The notes beneath the pieces are model-generated. The model was given only the letters and a program-made list of their open reading frames with translations. It did not search any database and was not told the origin of the DNA. Below, in pieces: positions 22,146 through 30,239 of a stretch of DNA of 64,000 nucleotides. The DNA lies in the NCBI RefSeq assembly GCF_009727155.1, contig NZ_WNWM01000002.1, forward strand, positions 5,394,001 through 5,458,000, given 5' to 3'. Within the stretch, counting starts at the first letter, position 1; each line of letters starts with the position of its first letter. The translations under genes and the position numbers were made by a program. Source of the DNA: Pseudoduganella dura (lineage in GTDB: Bacteria; Pseudomonadota; Gammaproteobacteria; Burkholderiales; Burkholderiaceae_D).

Positions 22146-24556
22146 ACACGCATCATCATGACGACGCGGGGCCCGCCGGAGCGGCATCCTTCGATCCCGC
22201 CTCCGGCAACCGCATCGAACGCTTCGTGTTCGGCCACCGCCGCTGGCTGCTCGGGCTATGCCTGCTGGCGACATTGCTGCTGGGCTGGCAGACCACCCGC
22301 ATCGTGCCGAACGCCAGCTTCGACGGCATGCTGCCGATGACCCATCCGTACCTGCAGAACTACGTGGCCGAACGCAGGAACCTGGTATCGCAGGCGAACA
22401 GCCTGCGCATCGTCGTCGAGCACAAGGGGGGCGGAAGCGTGCTCGACGCGGCCTACCTGGACACGCTGCGCCACATCAACGACGACGTGTTCCTGCTGCC
22501 CGGCGTGGTGCGCGGACAGCTGAAATCGCTGTGGACGCCGTCGACGCGCTGGACCGCCGTCACCGAACGCGGGTTCGAAGGCGGCACCGTGATCCCTGAT
22601 GACTTCGACGGCAGCCCCACCGCCTTGCAGCGCGTGCGCCTGAACATCGAGCGCTCCGGCGAAGTGGGGCAGCTGGTGGCGCGCGACTTCCAGTCCAGTG
22701 CGCTGATCGTGCCGCTGGCCGAGCGCGACGAGGCCGGCCGCGAACTGGACTACGCCGCCCTGTCGCGGCAGCTGGAAGGCCTGCGCGCGAAGTACGGCAA
22801 CGAGCGCATCGCCCTGCACATCACCGGCTTCGCCAAGGTGGCTGGCGACCTGCTCGAAGGGTTGGTGCAGGTGCTGGCCTTCTTTGCAATCGCCGCACTG
22901 ATCGTGACGGCCATCGTGTTCTGGTACACGCGCTGCCTGCGCAGCACGCTGCTGGTGGTGGCCTGTTCGCTGGTCGCCGTGGTGTGGCAGCTGGGCATGC
23001 TGCCGCTGCTGGGCTATGCGCTCGATCCGTATGCGGTGCTGGTGCCGTTCCTGGTGTTCGCCATCGGCATGAGCCACGGCGCGCAAAAAATGAACGGCAT
23101 CATGCACGATATCGGGCGCGGCATGTCGCGCCTGGCCGCGGCGCGTTTCACGTTCCGCCGCCTGTTCCTGGCCGGGTTCACGGCGCTGGCCTGCGATGCG
23201 GTGGGCTTTGCCGTGCTGATGATGCTCGACATCGCCTCGATCCGCCGGCTGGCCATCACCGCCAGCCTGGGCGTGGCGATCCTCGTGTTCACCAACCTGA
23301 TCGTGCTGCCGGTGCTGCTCAGCTACACCGGCGTGAACCCGGGCGCCGCCCGCCGTGCCGCGCATGCCGACGTGGACACCGGCCGCTCTTTGTGGACCTG
23401 GCTATGCCGGTTCACCGAGACCCGCTGGGCCGTGGGCGCCATCGTGACCGCGGTGGTGCTCGGCGGCGTCAGCCTGCATGCCAGCCGCCTACTGCAGGTC
23501 GGCGACCTGGATGCCGGCGCGCCCGAGTTGCGGCCGCAGTCGCGCTACAACCTCGATAACGCCTACCTGACCGGGCATTACAGCACCAGCAGCGATGTGC
23601 TGGTGGTGATGGTGCGCACGCCGGTGCAGGGCGCGATGAAGCATGCCGCGCTGGAAAAGGTCGACGAGCTGGAATGGCGGCTGCGCCAGGTGGCCGGCGT
23701 GGAAACCACGCAATCGGTAGCGTCGCTGGCGCGGCAGACGGCGGTGGCCATGAACGAGGGCAATCCGCGCTGGTACGAGCTGCAGCCGAACCAGGGCGCG
23801 CTCAACGCGGCCAGCGCGAAGGCGCCACGCAGCCTGGTCAACGCCGACTTCTCGCTGCTGCAGGTTCAGGTCTACCTGGCCGACCACAAGGCGCAGACGC
23901 TGCGCCGCGTGACGGCCGCGGTGGAAGCCTTCGCCAGGGACAACGACAGCGCCGACGCGAAGTTCCTGCTGGCGGCCGGCAATGCGGGCTTCGAGGCCGC
24001 CACCAATGCCGTGGTGGAGAAGGCCAATCATGAAATGCTGCTGCTGGTGTATGCGGCCGTGGTGCTGCTGGCCTGGGTCACGTTCCGCTCGTGGCGCGCG
24101 GTGGCCTGCGCCATCATCCCCCTGGCGCTGACGTCCGTGATGGCCGAGGCGCTGATGGTGTGGCTGGGCATCGGCCTGAAGGTGGCCACGCTGCCGGTGG
24201 TGGCGCTGGGCGTGGGCATCGGCGTCGACTACGCGCTGTATGTGCTGAGCATCATGCTCGCCCAGTTGCGCGAGGGCCGCACGCTGGCCCAGGCCTACCA
24301 CCGCGCGCTGCTGTTCACCGGCAAGGTGGTGATGCTGACGGGCGTGACGCTGGCGCTGGCCGTGGCGACCTGGGCGTTCTCGCCCATCAAGTTCCAGGCC
24401 GACATGGGCATCCTGCTGGCGTTCATGTTCGTCGTCAACATGATCGGCGCGCTGGTATTGCTACCGTCGCTGGCGCGCTTCCTTCTGAAGCCAGCGACGA
24501 CGGCAGCAGCGAGGACGGAGGAGGCGGCAGAACGTCCGGCCGGCTGTGCCGCCTGA
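22142..24556 (+). CDS. RND-superfamily (MMPL-type) inner-membrane transporter
   Basis: The 804-residue protein has the RND two-fold repeat. After one N-terminal membrane segment and a large periplasmic loop come five grouped helices (from about residue 240), a second loop (residues about 440-620), and again grouped helices (from about residue 635). GIGVDYALYVLSIML and MSHGAQKMNGIM are conserved RND/MMPL segments. It probably moves a lipid-like or hydrophobic molecule using the proton gradient, with YCF48, DUF1329 and DUF1302 bridging to the outer membrane (inference). It is the last gene of its operon. The next gene is convergent and only 17 bp away. Confidence 0.88.
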   Translation: MNTHHHDDAGPAGAASFDPASGNRIERFVFGHRRWLLGLCLLATLLLGWQTTRIVPNASFDGMLPMTHPYLQNYVAERRNLVSQANSLRIVVEHKGGGSVLDAAYLDTLRHINDDVFLLPGVVRGQLKSLWTPSTRWTAVTERGFEGGTVIPDDFDGSPTALQRVRLNIERSGEVGQLVARDFQSSALIVPLAERDEAGRELDYAALSRQLEGLRAKYGNERIALHITGFAKVAGDLLEGLVQVLAFFAIAALIVTAIVFWYTRCLRSTLLVVACSLVAVVWQLGMLPLLGYALDPYAVLVPFLVFAIGMSHGAQKMNGIMHDIGRGMSRLAAARFTFRRLFLAGFTALACDAVGFAVLMMLDIASIRRLAITASLGVAILVFTNLIVLPVLLSYTGVNPGAARRAAHADVDTGRSLWTWLCRFTETRWAVGAIVTAVVLGGVSLHASRLLQVGDLDAGAPELRPQSRYNLDNAYLTGHYSTSSDVLVVMVRTPVQGAMKHAALEKVDELEWRLRQVAGVETTQSVASLARQTAVAMNEGNPRWYELQPNQGALNAASAKAPRSLVNADFSLLQVQVYLADHKAQTLRRVTAAVEAFARDNDSADAKFLLAAGNAGFEAATNAVVEKANHEMLLLVYAAVVLLAWVTFRSWRAVACAIIPLALTSVMAEALMVWLGIGLKVATLPVVALGVGIGVDYALYVLSIMLAQLREGRTLAQAYHRALLFTGKVVMLTGVTLALAVATWAFSPIKFQADMGILLAFMFVVNMIGALVLLPSLARFLLKPATTAAARTEEAAERPAGCAA

Positions 24557-24573
24557 GCCAGCGGCATCGCAAA

Positions 24574-25389
24574 TCAGGCCGCTGCCTGCCGCCGCGCGAT
24601 GGCATCGAGCTTCGCGGCCAGCCCCGGAACCCGCCCGGCGGCGAGGTCGAACGTGGTTTCCAGGACCTGCGCGATCTCGTCGCCCGAGGCCAGGTCGCGC
24701 CGGATGCCGGGCCTCCCCGGGCCCTGGAACGAATAGCGCGCGTTGTGCAGCACGTGCCGGCCGTCGTCTACGGTGCGCACGGCGATCAGGTCGCGGGTGA
24801 AGTGGGAGACCGGATTGGTCGACACGTACCAGTTCGACATGTCGAAATCGGCCGGATACGCCGGCCGCGGGTCGAACACGTACAGGTGCAGCCATTCGCC
24901 GCCGGCTTCCGCTTCGAGCCGCCATTCGTCGCCGAGCCGCACCAGGCGATACCGGCCATGCGGGGTGTCCTGCACCAGGTCCGGAACGAGGCGCAGCGGC
25001 GCCGTCGGCGTCATCTTGCCGAAGCCGGTGTCGGACATCATCCGCTCGCCTTCCACGTCGACCAGCAGCAGCATGTGCGTGCGGGGCGTGACCGCGTCCG
25101 GCGCGGCTGTCATGCGCACGCGCGCCAGGAGCGCCGTCGTTTCGAAACCCAGCAAGGCGAGGGCATGGCGGTACAGGGTGTTGTGCTCGAAGCAGTAGCC
25201 GCCGCGGCGCGCGGCGAATTTCTCCAGCAGTGCCGGGATTTCCAGCGAAACGTTCAGGCCGGCGAGCGGGTTCAGGTTTTCGAACGGGATCGCCTGGATG
25301 TGGGCCCGCTGCAGGCGGGCGAGGGCATCGAGCGACGGCGCCGCGCCGGGGCGCACGCCGAGCAGGTCGAGATAGGCATCGATGGACAC
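24574..25389 (-). CDS. nat: Arylamine N-acetyltransferase
   Basis: The 271-residue protein fits the family's usual 260-290 residues. The catalytic cysteine sits in RRGGYCFEHN, the histidine in RTHMLLLV and the third residue in MSDTGFG. IPFENLNPL near residue 35 is another family block. It transfers acetyl from acetyl-CoA to arylamines and hydrazines in the cytoplasm. The start is a GTG at 25389 with GGAG 6 bases upstream. An overlapping longer frame to 25429 has a different reading phase and is a shadow. It stands alone between convergent and tandem genes, with no sign of link to the neighbouring loci. Confidence 0.92.
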   Translation of the reverse strand: MSIDAYLDLLGVRPGAAPSLDALARLQRAHIQAIPFENLNPLAGLNVSLEIPALLEKFAARRGGYCFEHNTLYRHALALLGFETTALLARVRMTAAPDAVTPRTHMLLLVDVEGERMMSDTGFGKMTPTAPLRLVPDLVQDTPHGRYRLVRLGDEWRLEAEAGGEWLHLYVFDPRPAYPADFDMSNWYVSTNPVSHFTRDLIAVRTVDDGRHVLHNARYSFQGPGRPGIRRDLASGDEIAQVLETTFDLAAGRVPGLAAKLDAIARRQAAA

Positions 25390-25436
25390 TGCATTCTCCG
25401 CAAACGTTAACGGAAACAGTGTAAATCAACCCGGCA

Positions 25437-26903
25437 TCATGCCCGGATAAACCCTTCGACGTTCTCAGTCGTCACCACCGTGCCGGTCACTCTCGCCACG
25501 CGCACGCCGCGCATCGACACGTTGCGCACCGGCGCCTCCCGCTCGGCCTTGATCAGGCAAAGGAACTTCGCTTCGCCCACGATGATGTTGCTGACATGGA
25601 GACCCTCGATAGGCGTGAGCCGCCGTTCGTACGTGGGCAGCAGGGTCTTCCACTGGTACAGCACGTCCGTTTCGACGGCCAGCACGCCGCCCTTGATGCT
25701 GGTGGCCGTCACGTTCGACACGTGGATGTTCTTCACGAAACCGCCGCGCCGCTCGTTGGTCTTCACGTACAGGATGTTGTTGATCGTGCTGGCCGCGCCC
25801 GAACCGGTATTGTCGAAGTGGCAGTTGTCCACGAAGACATTCTCGACGCCGCCGGAAAGCTCGCTGCCGATCGCGCACAGCTGGTGGCCGTTCCTGATGC
25901 GGCAGTTGCGCATCACGATGTTGCGCGCCGGCGTGGCCAGGCGCCAGGCGTCCCGGTCGCGGCCCGATTTCACCGAGATGGCGTCGTCGCCCTGGTCGAA
26001 CACGCAATCCTCGATCAGCACGTTCTGGCTCATTTCCGGGTCCACGCCGTCGTTGTTGTGGCCTTGGGCCGTGATCTTCACGCGGCGGATCACCACGTCG
26101 TTCGTCAGGTAGGGGTGCAGCATCCAGAACGGGCTGTCCTGGATCGTGATGTCTTCCACCAGCACGTGGCGGCAGCGGTTGAACTGCACGAACTGCGGGC
26201 GCAGGTTCGCTTCGCCCTTCGTCATCACGCGCTGTTCCACCGGCACCGGGGTACCGCCTTGGGCCGACACCTTCGCCGACATGTCGTACAGCGCCACCAG
26301 CGCATCCATGTGCGGCTTCGGCCGCTTGTACCAGATGCTCCACACGTCCAGCTTCGCGCGCAGCGTGCCTTCGCCGGTCAGCGCCACGTTCTCGCATTCA
26401 TATGCGTAGACGAGCGGCGAGTAGTTGTAGCACTCCAGCCCCTCCCACGTGGTGTGCACGGCGGGCAGGTAGTCGGCCGGGTTTTCCGAGAACAGCAGCG
26501 TGGCGCCTTTCGCCACGTGCAGGTTGACGTTGCTCCTCAGGTGGATCTTCGCGGTCGGCCACACGCCTTGCGGCACCACCACGATGCCGCCGCCGGCCGC
26601 GTGGGCGGCGTCGATCGCGCGGGCGAGGGCATCGGAAGTCCTGCGCTGGTCGGCCTGGTCGGCGCCGAAGTCGGTGATGGGGAAGCGCGGCGCGCCGGTG
26701 AAATCCGGGATGCGGATGGCCGGCATGTCGAACGGCGCCGTCACGTTCACTTGCTGGCGTGCCATGCCCCCCGGCTGCAAGACCGAGCAGCCGGCCAGCA
26801 GGGGCGCGGCGAAACCGGCCAACATCACCTTGCGGCGCCCGCGGTCAATGGGCGACATGCCGATGACCGGCGTACCGGTGAATATTTTGCTGGTGGACGG
26901 CAC
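25437..26903 (-). CDS. GH28 pectinase-like enzyme, predicted Tat lipoprotein
   Basis: The 488-residue protein starts at a GTG (26903) with GGGAGA upstream; the frame extends to 27044 without a better start. The N-terminus carries twin arginines (RGRRKVMLAG) and a lipobox (LLAGC), suggesting Tat export and lipidation. The right-handed beta-helix GH28 motifs are recognisable. ITDFGAD is the N-terminal block. NNDGVDP and QGDDAISVKSG supply the three catalytic aspartates. GHQLCAIGSE stands where the canonical motif is GHG, and YVKTN stands at the RIK position. It should hydrolyse a galacturonic-acid- or rhamnogalacturonan-type glycan, but these substitutions make the specificity uncertain. Confidence 0.85.
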   Translation of the reverse strand: MPSTSKIFTGTPVIGMSPIDRGRRKVMLAGFAAPLLAGCSVLQPGGMARQQVNVTAPFDMPAIRIPDFTGAPRFPITDFGADQADQRRTSDALARAIDAAHAAGGGIVVVPQGVWPTAKIHLRSNVNLHVAKGATLLFSENPADYLPAVHTTWEGLECYNYSPLVYAYECENVALTGEGTLRAKLDVWSIWYKRPKPHMDALVALYDMSAKVSAQGGTPVPVEQRVMTKGEANLRPQFVQFNRCRHVLVEDITIQDSPFWMLHPYLTNDVVIRRVKITAQGHNNDGVDPEMSQNVLIEDCVFDQGDDAISVKSGRDRDAWRLATPARNIVMRNCRIRNGHQLCAIGSELSGGVENVFVDNCHFDNTGSGAASTINNILYVKTNERRGGFVKNIHVSNVTATSIKGGVLAVETDVLYQWKTLLPTYERRLTPIEGLHVSNIIVGEAKFLCLIKAEREAPVRNVSMRGVRVARVTGTVVTTENVEGFIRA

Positions 26904-27006
26904 GATGCGATTCTCCCTGGCTGCAGATGACGCATGGTACGTCGCGCAGGCGCCCCGCGGGAGCGGGGCCGGAGAATCGATCAGGATGTTGACTTGAGGA
27001 AGGTAA

Positions 27007-28107
27007 TCAGGACGCCATCGCGTACCGTTCCAGCCAGTGCGCATACGGCGCCGGCAGCACCCACGACGGGCGCGCCAGCCCCAGCTCCTTGGCGGCGCGG
27101 TACGGGTAGTGCGGGTCGGCCAGCAGTGCGCGGCCCACCATCACCAGGTCCATCTGCCCATCCGCGATCACGCGATCGGCATTGGCCGGCGAGTCGATGC
27201 CCCACGAGGCGGCGACCGGCAGGCCGGCTTCGCGGCGCACGCGCTGCGCGATCGGCGCCAGGAACGCCGGACCCCATGGAATCGCGGTCTTGGGGATCGA
27301 GAAGCCCACCGATACGTTCAGAAGGTCCAGCCCGCCCTCGCGCATCTTCGCCGCCAGGGCGATGGATTCGTCCAGCGTTTCCTCGTCGCGGCCGTCGTAT
27401 TCGATCACGCCGAAACGGGCCGTCAGCGGCAGGTTCTCCGGCCACACCTCGCGCACCGCGGCCAGCGTTTCGAGCAGGAAGCGGGTGCGGTTCTCGAAGC
27501 TGCCGCCGTAGATGTCGTCGCGCTGGTTGGCGTGCACCGAGAAGAAGGTCTGCGCCAGGTAGCCGTGCGCGAAGTGGAGCTCGAGGTACTTGAAGCCGGC
27601 ATCGCGGGCACGGCGCGCGGCCTGCACGAAATCGGCCTTGACGCGTTCGATGTCGGCGATCGTCATCGCCTGCGGCACTTTCGGCAGGTTGGCGCCGAAC
27701 GCGATCGCGGACGGGGCGATGGTCTGCCAGCCGCGCGGGTCGGTGTCGGGGATGTGGTCGTCGCCTTCCCACGGCCGGTTGGCGCTGGCCTTGCGGCCCG
27801 CGTGGGCGATCTGGATGCCGGGTACCGCGCCGCCGGCCTCGATCGCCGCGGCGATGCGCGCCATGCCCTCGGCCTGGGCGTCGTTCCACAAGCCGGTGCA
27901 ACCCGGGGTGATGCGGCCTTCCGGCGACACGGCGGTCGCTTCGACGATCACCAGGCCGGCGCCGCCGCGCGCGATGCTCGTGTAGTGGGCCAGGTGCCAC
28001 TCCTTGGTGAAGCCGTCGACGGCGCTGTACTGGCACATCGGCGGTACCGCGATGCGGTTGCGCAGCGTGACATCCTTGAGTTTGAATTCGGTGAAGAGTG
28101 CGGTCAT
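27007..28107 (-). CDS. Old Yellow Enzyme, NADPH dehydrogenase NamA/YqjM-like
   Basis: The 366-residue flavoprotein shows classical OYE blocks: LKDVTLRNRIAVPPMCQY at the N-terminus (FMN binding, with the cysteine typical of YqjM-class enzymes), IQIAHAGRKA (the His and Gly around the active site), YLELHFAHGYLAQTF, and a C-terminal DLVMVGRALLADP phosphate-binding loop. It reduces activated C=C bonds using NAD(P)H through FMN in the cytoplasm. It diverges from the LysR gene at 28236, with a dyad between, so that regulator is its probable controller. No clear ribosome site precedes the ATG. Confidence 0.93.
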   Translation of the reverse strand: MTALFTEFKLKDVTLRNRIAVPPMCQYSAVDGFTKEWHLAHYTSIARGGAGLVIVEATAVSPEGRITPGCTGLWNDAQAEGMARIAAAIEAGGAVPGIQIAHAGRKASANRPWEGDDHIPDTDPRGWQTIAPSAIAFGANLPKVPQAMTIADIERVKADFVQAARRARDAGFKYLELHFAHGYLAQTFFSVHANQRDDIYGGSFENRTRFLLETLAAVREVWPENLPLTARFGVIEYDGRDEETLDESIALAAKMREGGLDLLNVSVGFSIPKTAIPWGPAFLAPIAQRVRREAGLPVAASWGIDSPANADRVIADGQMDLVMVGRALLADPHYPYRAAKELGLARPSWVLPAPYAHWLERYAMAS

Positions 28108-28200
28108 GGTTTGGCTTTGGTTGCGTGGCTGTCATGGCGCCGGCTGGTCTGGCCAGCTGGCAGGACCGTGAACTGTATGCGAACGCCGGGATCATGTAAA

Positions 28201-28227
28201 CTAATGGGAGCTTATCCCCACCATTAG
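28201..28227. promoter_or_regulatory. Candidate LysR-family operator
   Basis: CTAATGG and CCATTAG form a perfect 7-bp inverted repeat separated by 13 bases, with an inner TGGG...CCCA pair. It lies 8 bp upstream of the LysR start and about 95 bp upstream of the divergent OYE start. That fits LysR-type autoregulation. Confidence 0.6.
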
Positions 28228-28235
28228 AATTACTT

Positions 28236-29120
28236 ATGCATCCTCCGCAATGGCTGCAATCGTTCACCGCCCTGGCCCATACCGGCAGCTTCACGCGCGC
28301 CGCGGAGAGCCTGGGGCTCACCCAAGCCGCCGTCAGCCAGCACGTGCGGCAGCTGGAAGACCGCCTGGGGCCGTTGCTGATCCGCCGCCCGCGCGCGATC
28401 GAGCTGACGCCGGCCGGGGCGGCGCTGCTGCGTTACTGCGGCGAAATCGAGGAAGCGGACCGCCGCCTGGCCGCCCGGCTGGCCGACGAGGATGCCTGCT
28501 GCGGCGACGTGGGGCTGATCACGCCGGGCAGCCTGGGCCTGTTCATCTATCCGCTGCTGCTGGAATTCCAGCTTGCGCATCCCGGCCTGGCGATCCGCCA
28601 CAAGTTCGCGCCCGACCGGGAAACGCTGGAGCAGGTGCTGGACAAGCGGTATGACCTGGGTATCGTCGCGCTGAAGCCGGACGATCCGCGCCTCGCCGCT
28701 TCCCGGTTCGCGGAAGAGGCGCTGGAGCTGGTGGTGCCCGCCGGCGCTCCCGTGAACAGCTGGGCCGACCTGCAGGTGCTCGGATTCATCGACCACCCGG
28801 AAGGGCACGCGATGGCCACCCGGCTGCTGAGCCGCGTGTTCCCCGGCAACCCGGGCATCGCCAGCGTGCCATCGCGCGGCTTTTCGAACCAGGTCGGCCT
28901 GTTCCTCGAGCCGGTCGCGCGCGGGCTCGGCTTCACCGTCATTCCCACCCATGCGCGGCGCGCCTTCGCCCGGCCGGACGCCATCCGGGTCATCGACACC
29001 GCCACGCCGGTGGTCGATACGCTGTGGCTGATCCACCGCGCCGAATGGCCGCTGCCGGCGCGCGCCCGGCGCGTGGCCGATCACCTGCGCGAACACATAT
29101 CCGAGAGGACCATCCGATGA
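28236..29120 (+). CDS. LysR-family transcriptional regulator
   Basis: The 294-residue protein has the N-terminal winged helix-turn-helix of LysR regulators (FTALAHTGSFTRAAESLGLT, then QAAVSQHVRQLEDRLG). An effector-binding domain follows (from about residue 90), with GDVGLITPGSLGLFIYP. It is divergent from the OYE gene, which is the usual arrangement for regulator and target. Its last codons overlap the next gene by ATGA, which ties the phosphatase gene to the regulator's transcript. The effector is unknown. Confidence 0.93.
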   Translation: MHPPQWLQSFTALAHTGSFTRAAESLGLTQAAVSQHVRQLEDRLGPLLIRRPRAIELTPAGAALLRYCGEIEEADRRLAARLADEDACCGDVGLITPGSLGLFIYPLLLEFQLAHPGLAIRHKFAPDRETLEQVLDKRYDLGIVALKPDDPRLAASRFAEEALELVVPAGAPVNSWADLQVLGFIDHPEGHAMATRLLSRVFPGNPGIASVPSRGFSNQVGLFLEPVARGLGFTVIPTHARRAFARPDAIRVIDTATPVVDTLWLIHRAEWPLPARARRVADHLREHISERTIR

Positions 29121-29890
29121 TCGACGAATATCTGGACTTCGCCCGCCAACTGGCCGACGCGGCCGCCGCCGCCGCGCTGCCGTACTTCCGCACGCGGCTC
29201 GATGTCGCCAACAAGGAACCGGGCGCCTACGACCCCGTCACCGTGGCCGACAAGGCCGCCGAGCGGGCGATGCGCGAGCTGATCCGGGCACGCTACCCGG
29301 AGCACGGCATCGTCGGCGAAGAAGAGGACAACCACCAGGGCAGCAGTCCGTATCACTGGGTGCTCGATCCGATCGACGGCACGCGCTCGTTCATCTGCGG
29401 CCTGCCGCTGTGGGGCACGCTGATCGCGCTGAACGACGGCAAGCGGCCGGTCGTGGGCGCGATGTACCAGCCGTTCACACAGGAGTTCTATGCCGGTTCG
29501 CCGGAAGGCGCATGGCTCAACTGCGAACCGCTGCGCACGCGCCCCTGCGCCGGCCTGGGCACGGCGCGCCTGATGACCACCGGGCCGGATTTCTTCCGCA
29601 TGCCCGCCCAGCGCGCCGCCTTCGACGCGATCGCCGCGGACGCGCAGCTGGTGCGCTACGGCGCCGACTGCTATGCGTACTGCCTGCTGGCGGGCGGCCA
29701 TATCGACGCCGTGATCGAGGCGGGCCTGAAGCCGTTCGACATCCAGGCGCTGATCCCGATCATCGAAGGCGCCGGCGGCATCGTCACCACGTGGGACGGC
29801 GGCGACGCGCAGCACGGCGGCACGATCGTCGCCTGCGGCGATCGGGCGCTGCATGCGCAGCTGGTCGACCGGCTGCACTCCGCCGCCTGA
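29117..29890 (+). CDS. hisN: Inositol monophosphatase family protein (histidinol-phosphatase-like)
   Basis: The 257-residue protein has the metal-binding motifs of the family: GEEEDN, WVLDPIDGTRSFICGLP and, near the C-terminus, AGLKPFDIQALIPIIEGAGG in place of the usual W-D block. The FICGLP context and overall length resemble HisN-type histidinol-phosphate phosphatases rather than CysQ or SuhB, so histidine biosynthesis is the best guess. The ATG overlaps the LysR stop by 4 bases; the frame is open to 29024 but that start lies inside LysR. A tandem GGGGTCAGACCCC repeat cluster begins 2 bp after the stop. Confidence 0.85.
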   Translation: MIDEYLDFARQLADAAAAAALPYFRTRLDVANKEPGAYDPVTVADKAAERAMRELIRARYPEHGIVGEEEDNHQGSSPYHWVLDPIDGTRSFICGLPLWGTLIALNDGKRPVVGAMYQPFTQEFYAGSPEGAWLNCEPLRTRPCAGLGTARLMTTGPDFFRMPAQRAAFDAIAADAQLVRYGADCYAYCLLAGGHIDAVIEAGLKPFDIQALIPIIEGAGGIVTTWDGGDAQHGGTIVACGDRALHAQLVDRLHSAA

Positions 29891-29891
29891 C

Positions 29892-30000
29892 ACCGGGGTC
29901 AGACCCCAGTTTTCGGAAATATTTCCTGGAACCGGGGTCAGACCCCCATTTTCGGAAACATTTCCCGGAATCGGGGTCTGACCCCGGTTTTTGGCAACAC
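29892..30000. repeat. Tandem palindromic intergenic repeats (GGGGTCAGACCCC type)
   Basis: Two near-identical 40-bp units (29892-29931 and 29932-29971), each starting ACCGGGGTCAGACCCC and ending TTTCC-GGAA, are followed by a third palindrome containing GGGGTCTGACCCC and then GGTTTTTGGCAA. The last part is repeated exactly at 48218-48243. Such elements are widespread between genes in Massilia-like genomes. They can act as bidirectional terminators. Confidence 0.8.
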
Positions 30001-30239
30001 GCATGGTGTTGTAAAAAATCGGGGATTGTCCCTGTTGTAAGAATGCGCCGGATAGCCCGGGCGCCGGTTATCGCGATTCGTTCACCGGGCTTGCAAACGT
30101 TGTCAAGAAACGCAATACTGCCCGGTGATTTTCACAATTGCAGCTGGCACACGCTGTGATCAAAATGCTACGATTCGCTCGCTGCGCCTCGACCACAACA
30201 ATAATGGCGTCCACAACCGAGCACGGGGAGACAGACAAC
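30001..30239. other. Leader/promoter region of the XylR-type regulator
   Basis: With the preceding repeats this makes about 350 bp without a gene. It contains one half-conserved copy (30077-30097) of the dyad found before the SGNH-GH74 gene and an AT-rich stretch before the ATG. No small ORF is convincing. Confidence 0.5.
30077..30097 (+). promoter_or_regulatory. Candidate operator related to the 32489 dyad
   Basis: TTCGTTCACCGGGCTTG is followed by CAAA. It matches the 21-bp site at 32489-32509 at 16 of 21 positions, including the first ten. It lies about 145 bp upstream of the regulator gene at 30240. Confidence 0.35.

Noticed and set aside
29892..30000. CRISPR array
   Set aside because: The units are tandem palindromes without spacers and belong to a known type of intergenic repeat.
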